A DNA stretch of 28,334 nucleotides from positions 1 through 28,334 of the IMG/VR virus record IMGVR_UViG_3300031673_006486; one strand, written 5' to 3'. Below are positions 6,920 to 14,335 of the stretch, piece by piece. Each line of letters begins with the position of its first letter. Positions within the stretch are counted from its first letter, which is position 1. Source of the DNA: a virus. The notes beneath the pieces are model-generated. The model saw only the letters and a program-made list of their open reading frames with translations, did no database searches and was not told the origin of the DNA. The translations under genes were made by a program, and so were the position numbers.

Positions 6920-6935
6920 TCACTTTAAATGAAAA

Positions 6936-6955
6936 GAGAGACTTTGAGGTCTCTC
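6936..6955 (-). terminator. Terminator at the convergent junction
   Basis: GAGAGAC (6936-6942) and GTCTCTC (6949-6955) form a 7-bp stem with a 6-base loop. Read on the minus strand it is followed by TTTTCATTT, so it best serves the long leftward late unit; read rightward it is followed by weaker CTTCACCC. It lies between the last rightward stop (6919) and the last leftward stop (7023). Confidence 0.7.
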
Positions 6956-7022
6956 CTTCACCCGTTCTTTCACGGTCGCTTTAGTAATCATATTATATCA
7001 TATTCTGACCTACAGGTAAAGC

Positions 7023-8375
7023 CTATTTTGCTACAGAAATTATTTCGTCCATTTCCTTATTTCTGTCCGCGGCTTCCAGTATCACTCCACGATACATCAT
7101 CCTGCCATTTTGTATTGGCAGGGGAGTTATAGCTAGAACCTCGCTGTCTGTGTAGCATATTTCACCCATAGCCTGTTGCCAGTTGTTTTTTGCTTTTACG
7201 CCAGGAACGAGTCCGTCCAAACTACACAGGCATCCTGGGGAAAACGAGTATATGTTTTCTACTCCCCTTCTACTGTGTATGGAGCGTGCTACAAGCTCTA
7301 TTCTGTGGATGTGCCCAAACACTGTGGTATGTCCTACGTCTCGAACCATAGCGCTTGTAGTCCCTCCGCTAGTTGCTCGTGCGATATTTCCATGCGTGCA
7401 CACTATCCTTTCGCCTAGCCATTTCTCTCCGTCTGGATAATCCCCTACCATATTGATAGACATTTTTTGTAGCGATAGAAGCCTTTCTACTGACAGCAGT
7501 GCTGGCAGATCAATTTCATCCCCAGGTTTCAGATCGTAGGCGGCGGGTATGTATTTTGCAAGCCCCTTGTTTATTCTTACCTCATGGTTTCCCTCGATGT
7601 AAGTAATGTCAGCGGATGGAGCGGCTTCTCTTATTTCTTTTAGCCACGTTGTTGCCTCTATAACGGACGCTTGCGCCGTGTTATAAAACTCTGGCATTCT
7701 TACAAAATGGTCTGAGAAGTTAGGTAAATCAAGTATGTCTCCGAGTATTACAATGTTGTGAAAATCCTGCTCGTATAGCAGTTGCAGGACTAGGTTCATC
7801 GCTTTTCTATCGTGGTATGGGATTAGTTTTCCGCCCTCCGCTCTCACAAAGCCCACATGCGCGTCGCCGAAAACGAGTGCTCTTTTCACACGATTCACAT
7901 GACGTGATGGCACTTCTTTTGTCACTACTACTGGTAGTTCTTTTACCTCTATGGGGGTTATTGTTGGGAAAAGGGAGATGGGGTCTTTGCGCACTAGCTT
8001 TACTTTTACTTGGAAGAGCGGAGATATTACAATCTCCCCGCTGTCGTCTTTTGCCCCTACTTCCCATTTATTTACAATGTGCCAATCAATTACCCACTCC
8101 GCTAGGTCTATCTCACAGGCTTCTATAAGCTGGTCTAATGTTTTTATCCTTGCTGATTTACTCTCCAGCTCTTTTGTGTTTGTGGTGTTTGTTTGTGTGA
8201 TTGCGTCTTCTCTGATGTCTACGTCGCCTATGGCTTTCTTCTCTTTCTGTTCTTTGTACCTTTGGTATCTCCTTCTTGCCGCTTGTGGTGTTATGCCAAC
8301 AGATTTTCCTATTTGTCGCCATTCCATACCCTTGATTTCTTTAAGGTGAACAATCTCTCCGAGTATTCTATCCAT
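7023..8375 (-). CDS. Calcineurin-like metallophosphoesterase with N-terminal HTH
   Basis: The 450-residue protein carries the complete metallophosphoesterase signature: GDAH (D171, H173), GDILD (213-216), GNHE (262-265), THGN (H328) and GHIHR (354-358), which together bind two metal ions and a phosphoester. Residues 6-41 form a helix-turn-helix (IGKSVGITPQAARRRYQRY), and a variable linker follows. Domain pairs like this recur in phage tail-end or lysis regions, but their substrate is unknown; phosphodiester in DNA, RNA or nucleotides are all possible. It is the last gene of the leftward unit. The ribosome site is poor, and a G6/C6 hairpin sits just upstream of the ATG at 8375. Confidence 0.9.
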   Translation of the reverse strand: MDRILGEIVHLKEIKGMEWRQIGKSVGITPQAARRRYQRYKEQKEKKAIGDVDIREDAITQTNTTNTKELESKSARIKTLDQLIEACEIDLAEWVIDWHIVNKWEVGAKDDSGEIVISPLFQVKVKLVRKDPISLFPTITPIEVKELPVVVTKEVPSRHVNRVKRALVFGDAHVGFVRAEGGKLIPYHDRKAMNLVLQLLYEQDFHNIVILGDILDLPNFSDHFVRMPEFYNTAQASVIEATTWLKEIREAAPSADITYIEGNHEVRINKGLAKYIPAAYDLKPGDEIDLPALLSVERLLSLQKMSINMVGDYPDGEKWLGERIVCTHGNIARATSGGTTSAMVRDVGHTTVFGHIHRIELVARSIHSRRGVENIYSFSPGCLCSLDGLVPGVKAKNNWQQAMGEICYTDSEVLAITPLPIQNGRMMYRGVILEAADRNKEMDEIISVAK

Positions 8376-8384
8376 AGTATTTTT

Positions 8385-8410
8385 GATGGGGGGTTTTTAG
8401 CCCCCCTATC
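8385..8410 (-). other. Six-GC hairpin in the leader of the phosphoesterase gene
   Basis: GGGGGG (8388-8393) faces CCCCCC (8401-8406) across a 7-base loop, extended by GAT/ATC with one bulge. It lies between the holin-like stop (8413) and the phosphoesterase start (8375). On the minus strand it is followed by ATCAAAAATA, not a T-run, so it is more likely a translational or processing element than a terminator. Confidence 0.6.
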
Positions 8411-8412
8411 AA

Positions 8413-8742
8413 TTACTCTGAGTAGGTGAACCCGACTACGGGAGCACCTTTGGTTACGGTGTAGGTCAATCTGCCTACGCCGAACATACCCAAGAGTCCT
8501 AGGACTGCCGCACCAACTTCTGCGATAGTTCCTGCAACAGAGTCGACCACAGCTAAATCTACATTGAAACCCAAGACATCAAAAATGCCGATAGCCAAGA
8601 AAGCTATGAGTTGAAATGAGGTATGCCATTTTTGGGAATCTCCGTCTTTAATCCAGCCGAATCGCTTGAAAGCGCCTACTAAAAATGAAATTAGTACAGC
8701 CGTGCCTCCAAGACCTAAAAACATTTGATACAAGTTATCCAT
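8413..8742 (-). CDS. Holin-like small membrane protein
   Basis: The 109-residue protein has three predicted membrane segments, about residues 9-26, 41-57 and 70-91, a short basic loop with KRFGWIKDGD between the first two, and a polar end. Size, topology and position at the end of the tail module fit a class I holin, which would open the cytoplasmic membrane at lysis. No endolysin gene is visible beside it, so the call rests on structure and position alone; another small membrane protein is possible. It has its own extended -10 promoter upstream and a strong AAAGGAG ribosome site seven bases before the ATG. Confidence 0.6.
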   Translation of the reverse strand: MDNLYQMFLGLGGTAVLISFLVGAFKRFGWIKDGDSQKWHTSFQLIAFLAIGIFDVLGFNVDLAVVDSVAGTIAEVGAAVLGLLGMFGVGRLTYTVTKGAPVVGFTYSE

Positions 8743-8771
8743 ATTTGAACTCCTTTATCGTATTTATATGA

Positions 8772-8800
8772 ATTATAGCACATTTACCATCCCGATGCAA
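8772..8800 (-). promoter_or_regulatory. Extended -10 promoter for the holin-like gene
   Basis: Read on the minus strand: TTGCAT (8800-8795), a 17-base spacer, then TGC followed by TATAAT (8777-8772). The -35 half is weak and lies inside the end of the upstream gene; the extended -10 is perfect. The start would be near 8765, giving a leader of about 23 bases. Confidence 0.65.
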
Positions 8801-9032
8801 GCGTTCGCCATCCTCCATCGGCGTACATTTTTGCATTGTTGTCTGCTGTATTAATACAGATAACTCCTTCATTTCCTGTTGTGGGGTCTCCTGTCGTGCT
8901 TTTGATAAAGACGCGCGGGAAATTGCCGGTCTCTGCTCTCAGTCGAGATATTTCAGTTTTTAGTTTTTTTATCTCTTTAATAAGAACTTTATCGAGCATA
9001 TTTTTAGAAATTGAATACTCTTTATCATCCAT
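8784..9032 (-). CDS. Small coiled-coil tail-associated protein
   Basis: I chose the ATG at 9032, which has GAGGA eight bases upstream; a reading from a TTG at 9053 has no ribosome site. The 82-residue product begins with a heptad-like helix (about 8-40, KEIKKLKTEISRLRAE) and ends in a small domain of the pattern GDPTTGNEGVICINTADNNAK followed by YADGGWRTL, which recurs in phage fibre and tail-tip proteins and metagenomic relatives. It probably trimerises and sits at the tail tip or fibre attachment point. It overlaps the hub gene by eight bases, so it is made with it. Confidence 0.7.
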   Translation of the reverse strand: MDDKEYSISKNMLDKVLIKEIKKLKTEISRLRAETGNFPRVFIKSTTGDPTTGNEGVICINTADNNAKMYADGGWRTLASGW

Positions 9033-10980
9033 AAAGTTTATCCTCAAAGTCAAGAGTCATTTTCTCTCCAACTGCATTTTGACTTACTGTAATTTTCACT
9101 CCACTTATTTGTTTGTGCGTCTCTAAATCAAAGTATCTAAGTGTAACCTTGTCTCCGTAGTTATAGTGTTTTCCATAGTAGGACTGTTTGTTTTGGATAA
9201 TTCCAAATGCAAATGTATCATCGTACAGGTTTTTTTCTACAAGCGAGCGAGCAGTGTCAAGTAGTCTCTCGCTACTATTTCCCTGATTGCTTGCGCTTAC
9301 TGTTTCTTCCATTATGTTCCAAGGAGAGTCGAGCGTTCTGCTCACCTCCTCATAGATTTCAAACGCTCTGTCCTCTTCAACCCCCTGTCCAAGAGCTATC
9401 CCTTTGTTTATTTCATTTGCTCTATTTACTGCATAGTTAGGTTTTTCCATATTTCCAAAATCAGTAGAGAATATTACAGGTACATTTCCAGCCCCATTTA
9501 ACCCTGTAGTCATATCAATATTTTGGCTACTCAAATCAAAACCACGTTGCCCATCATATACCCTAAATTCAAACATGGCGTTTCCAATCCCTACAACATC
9601 AATATAGAGACCTTTATCCTCTGCAATGCTCTGTATAGCAGTAAATAGATTGTCCCATGCTTTAGCGCCATTCCACTCCTCTCCGTAACCTTGGTCTGCC
9701 GCCAGTGACAGTCCGGTCATGTTTCCATTGGTAAGTCTTCCGAGACTTTCTCTTGCACCAGCGCCTGCGTTCTCATAAACGTATTCTGTAATAGCAGTTC
9801 CTGCATTTTTGCTTTTTGAAGCCTGAGCGGACTCAGAGTACCACAGGATGCTCCTTCTTTTTAGGAGATGCAAATAACCAACGGCAAAAGAAACAAATGA
9901 GCGTTTTCCGTTTACTTGAACAAGGTCATTACTGGTTCTATGCAGTCCTTCCCACTCTTTATACCAGTCGAGGTCGACGTTTTGATTTCTTCTCCACACC
10001 TCTATTTGGCTATCTAGTTCAAAAAGGGAGACTCTTGAGTCAAACCCATCAATCTCAAACCTACAACTACCAAAAGTATTCACGCGCCTTGCAATAGCGA
10101 GCGAGCGCCAGTTATCAAACTCTGCAACAACGCTCCCGCTTTGATTTTTTAGAATAACTTTGTAATCGGCTACTCCTGGGGTATTTAGTTCCATTCGCTG
10201 ATTAGGAATCTCAGCGATGTAGTCAAGCCTCTCCTCCTGTACAGCCCCAAGACCCCTTGCTGTATTTGGATAAACTGTATGAAAGATCGTTGGACTATTA
10301 ATAGCTCCTTTTCCAGAAGATAGCGTACTTGGGTATATATCTACAATACCATTTTTAATAGACGCCGCGACAAGCGCCCAGTGAGCATTGGCACCAAATG
10401 TCCAACTCATTACTACTGATGATGGAGCGCCAGCTTCGCGTGACATGCCAGCACCCATGTATACTTCGAAGCCAGTGTATTTCATAAGCGCGGCATAACT
10501 TGCTGTTTGTCCTGAGCCAACTGTTGGTGTAGCAGGGCTAGAACAAAAAACATCGACAACAAGGTCTTGTGTATCGCTGTTTGTAACCGTAAGACTTGGC
10601 GTAGCGTTAAAATTATTATTCGAAAAACCGGTCTCCAGAGGAACTCCACTTATATCTGCTCCAGCGTAGCATTGTGCTACAGCAGCTCCCCAGCCAAGAT
10701 AGCCAGGCCATGATATTGAAACGGTATAGTTTCCTTGAGAGGGGTTTTTTAAGTAGAAGATAACTGCGCTGTAGTTTGTTCGATTAGTACAAACGTGTAA
10801 CGTCATTAGAACACTGTTGAAATAGGCTCGAATGACACCGCACATACTATCAGCGATTGAGTTTTTTATTGCAGCTCGAACAACAAGTAGGTCACTTCCC
10901 GTTGCATTATGGGAAAAACTTAGGTTAGTAGAATCTACGTTTACCGTTCCTATAGTGGTGTTAACAATGTTGATTGTCAC
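9025..10980 (-). CDS. Tail hub protein, ReqiPepy6 Gp37-like, with N-terminal beta-sandwich
   Basis: The 651-residue product has two parts. Residues 1-210 are strand-rich with the features of a sugar- or surface-binding sandwich repeatedly seen in phage tail proteins (FYLKNPSQGNYTVSISW, VAQCYAGADISGVPLE, WALVAASIKN). From about 265 on, the pattern DYKVILKNQSGSVVAEFDNW, SCRFEIDGFD, QIEVWRR, YKEWEGLHR and the end KISGVKITVSQN-like strands match the Siphovirus ReqiPepy6 Gp37-like family, a baseplate hub fold. It would sit at the tail tip under the distal tail protein. The start is GTG at 10980, six bases after AAGGA, ten bases after the previous stop codon. Confidence 0.8.
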   Translation of the reverse strand: MTINIVNTTIGTVNVDSTNLSFSHNATGSDLLVVRAAIKNSIADSMCGVIRAYFNSVLMTLHVCTNRTNYSAVIFYLKNPSQGNYTVSISWPGYLGWGAAVAQCYAGADISGVPLETGFSNNNFNATPSLTVTNSDTQDLVVDVFCSSPATPTVGSGQTASYAALMKYTGFEVYMGAGMSREAGAPSSVVMSWTFGANAHWALVAASIKNGIVDIYPSTLSSGKGAINSPTIFHTVYPNTARGLGAVQEERLDYIAEIPNQRMELNTPGVADYKVILKNQSGSVVAEFDNWRSLAIARRVNTFGSCRFEIDGFDSRVSLFELDSQIEVWRRNQNVDLDWYKEWEGLHRTSNDLVQVNGKRSFVSFAVGYLHLLKRRSILWYSESAQASKSKNAGTAITEYVYENAGAGARESLGRLTNGNMTGLSLAADQGYGEEWNGAKAWDNLFTAIQSIAEDKGLYIDVVGIGNAMFEFRVYDGQRGFDLSSQNIDMTTGLNGAGNVPVIFSTDFGNMEKPNYAVNRANEINKGIALGQGVEEDRAFEIYEEVSRTLDSPWNIMEETVSASNQGNSSERLLDTARSLVEKNLYDDTFAFGIIQNKQSYYGKHYNYGDKVTLRYFDLETHKQISGVKITVSQNAVGEKMTLDFEDKLYG

Positions 10981-10989
10981 TGTTTATCC

Positions 10990-11415
10990 TTATGGGCAAG
11001 CACCAAGAGTGAACCATCCGCTTGCAGGACAGTTGACCTCTATTGGTGCATCTTTGTTGCTTGAAAAATCAAGGTAGCATATTAGCGCACTTGTAGCATC
11101 AGCACCACTATTTACCGCAATAACCATGTACCTTGCTCCAGTAAAAGTATCTCCGTTCCATCCGGTTATATCATCTGATGCAAACTCTACCCAGTTGTTC
11201 ACTGCATCTACAGTAGTTGTTTTTGTGGTTAGGGTTTTTCTAGCGTATCCTCCAGTAGACAACTCGTCCCCAGATATATCGTCAATAAATTCATCGTTGT
11301 CTACGTCTGGAGTGTAAGTTGAGTCAAGAAGCATGGCGACTATGGTGTTTGAAAGTAGGTCGATGTCGCCATCCATGAACTTTTTAAAAGCAGTGTTGTA
11401 ATAATTATCAGTCAT
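10990..11415 (-). CDS. Small structural tail protein, unknown exact role
   Basis: This 141-residue protein belongs by eye to a phage family with the opening pattern YYNxxFKKFMDGDIDLxxxTIVAMLLDSTYTPD followed by a DELSTGGYARKTLTTKTTT strand region and a WNGDTFTGARY stretch. Members are encoded in tail-fibre or baseplate regions and are thought to be virion parts, without a defined activity. It has no signal peptide or membrane segment. It stands between the paralogous receptor-binding-like proteins and the hub, and shares the MT(D/E) start with both paralogs. Confidence 0.7.
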   Translation of the reverse strand: MTDNYYNTAFKKFMDGDIDLLSNTIVAMLLDSTYTPDVDNDEFIDDISGDELSTGGYARKTLTTKTTTVDAVNNWVEFASDDITGWNGDTFTGARYMVIAVNSGADATSALICYLDFSSNKDAPIEVNCPASGWFTLGACP

Positions 11416-11425
11416 AATATTTTCC

Positions 11426-12394
11426 TTATAGTCCGTACAGTGAGACTTTCGAGCCAGTCAGAAATGTCCCTGTTAAGTTGACAAGTGATATTTTTGTTAT
11501 TGGGGACACGTTTAGCCATACACTTCCCTCAGATGCAAGGGTAGTAGTTGATATTTCGTCCTGTACGCACGTTTTATAAAATGGCCCAGTATAATTTGGA
11601 ATTGTAAACCGGAAAGGGATTCCCTCATCGTCATACCATCCGACATCGTCAGTTCCTACAGTTGCAGAGCCTACAATACCAACAGCTATAACAGAAGCAC
11701 CTATACTGTTTAGTACCTGTCTATAGTAGTTTGTGTATACCTCATCATCATTGTAGTATAAGCGCCCTCCAACTCCGACATCAGTCCCTCTCCACTGCCC
11801 AATAATGATAAGGTCGCGGTATGTTTGTGGAATATTATCAAAACTAACATCAACCGGTATTCCAAGAGATAGTATCTCTATTTCCTCTATTAGTGTCATA
11901 ACTGGTCTTTCAGATAACGGAGTAGATGCGAACTCTCTAGTATCAGTTACGGAAATAACTCCAGCCGTAGTAACAAGAACCTCTGCAATTGGCATATCCC
12001 ATACAACGCCGTTATTTTGTATTAATGATGGAGCGGTTGGGCTTCCTGTCTCAGTTCCCTTGATTACAAATATCCTAGCCGTTTGGTACTCAAAAATCAT
12101 TCTAATAACAACGGTGTCAATTCTTGGATTAGAGACGGGAGTAGAAATGATTTTAGTCACATTTGCCGTGTTCTCGTAAACCCATCCATTCACAACCGCA
12201 AACCCACTTGCAATGGATATGCCCCCACCTATACCGGTTACAAGTAATTCGTTTAGATAGGCTTTTAGAACTCCCTGATTGCCCTCTCGCGTAAATAGTT
12301 TTTTCCAGTTACCTGCAAATGCAGAATGCGTATAAGGAGCTAGTGTCGCATCTCCAGTTACCAAACCATCCCAATAGTATGAGCTTTCAGTCAT
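11426..12394 (-). CDS. Tail/receptor-binding-like protein, paralog B
   Basis: The 322-residue protein is the second copy of a tandem pair. Its first 40 residues (SSYYWDGLVTGDATLAPYTH, then F-x5-WKKLFT) and its SVTDTRE, NIPQTYRDLIIIGQWR and C-terminal GSKVSLYGL segments align in order with the upstream paralog. The F-x-IP-x-TY-x-LxxxG segment recurs in phage tail-fibre and receptor-binding proteins. The C-terminal third is unlike paralog A except at the end, as expected for a host-contact surface. Its ATG overlaps the paralog A stop codon (TAATG). It probably forms trimers at the tail tip; the bound host receptor is unknown. Confidence 0.75.
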   Translation of the reverse strand: MTESSYYWDGLVTGDATLAPYTHSAFAGNWKKLFTREGNQGVLKAYLNELLVTGIGGGISIASGFAVVNGWVYENTANVTKIISTPVSNPRIDTVVIRMIFEYQTARIFVIKGTETGSPTAPSLIQNNGVVWDMPIAEVLVTTAGVISVTDTREFASTPLSERPVMTLIEEIEILSLGIPVDVSFDNIPQTYRDLIIIGQWRGTDVGVGGRLYYNDDEVYTNYYRQVLNSIGASVIAVGIVGSATVGTDDVGWYDDEGIPFRFTIPNYTGPFYKTCVQDEISTTTLASEGSVWLNVSPITKISLVNLTGTFLTGSKVSLYGL

Positions 12395-13410
12395 TATAAA
12401 ATCCCATATAAAGAAACCATAGAACCAGATACAATATTTCCGGCAGACCCCGTGGTGCTAAGTATTGTTATTTTGTTTATAGCTTCTGTGTTCAGCCACA
12501 TTCCTCCGGCGTGACGCATAGAGAAGGCGGCTACAGTAGTATTTGGAATACTTATTGACATTCCGACCCAATTTTTATAAAAAGACGCACCGGCATAGTT
12601 TGCAAGATAACATTGAAAAGTACCAGCGTGACCAGAGCTTCCGCTTCCACCAGGAACTTCTCCAAGCGCTCCCTCGTTCTCTCCAGTTGCTCCAACAGCA
12701 GATGCTGTCGTGTCTTCTCCTATGGTTTGCTGGTCGTTGTAATTCGCCCCAGTATCGTCATTGAGCAGTATTTCCAGAGCTACCTGTACCACTGCTCCTG
12801 CAAATCTAATTTGCCCAATAAGAACCAGATGCGTGTATATTTGAGGTATAGCGTCAAATTCCATTATTGCGGCAGTTCCATCGGCGACTACACTTTTTAT
12901 AAGAACCATCGTGTCAGTGCCTTCTTCTGCTAGAGGGGTTCTACTTGCCTCTCTTTCATCTGTTACTGTAATCGCTCCGCCAGTAGTTATAGAAATTGTT
13001 GCAAGTGGTATCTCCCAAGTAAGTCCGTCTGTTTGTGTCAGGGATGGAATACTTCCTCCCTCTATTCCAGTAAGAACAGCAACTCTTACCGTTTGTGACG
13101 CCCAGCTTTTCCGTAATACTATTCTATCTTTTCTTGTTGCCGCCGCTGGTGTTGAAATCGAATTATCTACAACAGCAGTAGTCTCATAGAATTTTCCGTC
13201 TACTAGAGCCGCTCCTGTATTCACGCGTATCGTATTTCCAGACGGATTGCTCACCTCTAAGGAGTTCTCATATCCATCAATATGCCCTTGCACTGCTCTG
13301 TCTGCCGTGAACAGCTTTCTCCATATGTCACTAAACTCGTCGTTGTCATAAGGCGATAAAGAGCCATCCCCAATCGCTGTGTTTGCCCAATAAAAACTTT
13401 TTTCAGTCAT
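12394..13410 (-). CDS. Tail/receptor-binding-like protein, paralog A
   Basis: The 338-residue protein is the first of a tandem paralogous pair. It shares with its neighbour the N-terminal YW-x6-GD-x2-L-x-PY-x4-F-x3-W-x-KLFT pattern, the middle TVTDERE segment, AIPQIYTHLVLIGQIR and the C-terminal GSMVSLYGIL. A glycine- and serine-rich stretch around EVPGGSGSSGHAG is found only in this copy. It is probably a trimeric appendage at the tail tip that contacts the host; the partner is unknown. It is encoded four bases before the end of the distal tail protein gene downstream in the leftward order. Confidence 0.75.
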   Translation of the reverse strand: MTEKSFYWANTAIGDGSLSPYDNDEFSDIWRKLFTADRAVQGHIDGYENSLEVSNPSGNTIRVNTGAALVDGKFYETTAVVDNSISTPAAATRKDRIVLRKSWASQTVRVAVLTGIEGGSIPSLTQTDGLTWEIPLATISITTGGAITVTDEREASRTPLAEEGTDTMVLIKSVVADGTAAIMEFDAIPQIYTHLVLIGQIRFAGAVVQVALEILLNDDTGANYNDQQTIGEDTTASAVGATGENEGALGEVPGGSGSSGHAGTFQCYLANYAGASFYKNWVGMSISIPNTTVAAFSMRHAGGMWLNTEAINKITILSTTGSAGNIVSGSMVSLYGIL

Positions 13411-13413
13411 TGA

Positions 13414-14334
13414 TTAAACTCCTATATATCTTGTGAAATATCTAAAAATAATCTCTGTTGCGGAAGTTATACCGTATCCCCCTACGCCAATAGAGTTTAT
13501 TCCATCTGTAGCTCTTGGGATTGCGGCAAGACTGAATGAAGCTAAATCACTATCGGACGTTAGCAGTCCTATCAAATTGTTTCCACTACTATCTACAATT
13601 GTTTTGTTGCCATACTCTAGTGATATTGAAACGTCTACATCTTCTGGAACATTATAATCCAGACTTATAACGTCTCCCGTTGTAATATTCCTTATTGATG
13701 GCTCGTTTATAGGCCCGTTAATAATTATGTTTGGAAAGGTCTCCCAAGTTCCGTTGTAGCTCAAATCAAACGCTTCTATTGAGTCGTCTACAGAAAACTG
13801 TATAGGAAAAGTTATCGGAAAAGCAAGACTGTCTCCGTCAGCGGCTGGCTTGTATGAAAAAAGATTTAGCACGGGGTCATAAAATATCGGGTCGTGCGCA
13901 ATGAATCTTAGAGCCTCTTGATAGCTAAACTCGTCCCACGTTCCTTTTCTTGATTCCTCAAAGTCTGGAGTGTTATTGACTATAACCCTTATATCACGCA
14001 TACTTCCATTCGGGAGTATTTTTCTAAGCGTCATAATATCAAACTGAGCACCATGCCTGTTTGGACGAAGTATATCCATTAGCTCCGCGCGTGCGTTCCA
14101 GTATTCCTCTCGGCTACACTCGTTGCGCCTAAGAACAAAACTTATTGTTCGCGGTCTTAGCACGTATCCAAGGATAGTATCACCGTGTTGAAAAGGCCCA
14201 CGCTCTGTTCTCATTGAGGACGTAGGCATCCCCCTTCCAGAGAAACCCCACGAGAAATATCTGACATAATCGGTGAGCGTGACAACAACTCCATCAGAGG
14301 TAATTATTTGGTCAAATTCATATCTATTCAGCAT
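13414..14334 (-). CDS. Distal tail protein (Dit-like)
   Basis: The 306-residue protein lies directly after the tape measure gene and has the layout of the Dit/phage tail family: an N-terminal barrel part (about 1-130, with VLRPRTISFVLRRNECSREEYWNARAEL typical of the family) and a C-terminal galectin-like half with strands around FDLSYNGTWETFPNIIINGP. Dit forms the ring that joins tail tube and baseplate. The ATG at 14334 starts two bases after the tape measure stop codon, so translation is coupled. Confidence 0.85.
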   Translation of the reverse strand: MLNRYEFDQIITSDGVVVTLTDYVRYFSWGFSGRGMPTSSMRTERGPFQHGDTILGYVLRPRTISFVLRRNECSREEYWNARAELMDILRPNRHGAQFDIMTLRKILPNGSMRDIRVIVNNTPDFEESRKGTWDEFSYQEALRFIAHDPIFYDPVLNLFSYKPAADGDSLAFPITFPIQFSVDDSIEAFDLSYNGTWETFPNIIINGPINEPSIRNITTGDVISLDYNVPEDVDVSISLEYGNKTIVDSSGNNLIGLLTSDSDLASFSLAAIPRATDGINSIGVGGYGITSATEIIFRYFTRYIGV

Positions 14335-14335
14335 A

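Noticed and set aside
7023-8375. Lysis enzyme
   Set aside because: The motifs are those of a two-metal phosphoesterase, not of a peptidoglycan hydrolase; no endolysin is visible in the window.
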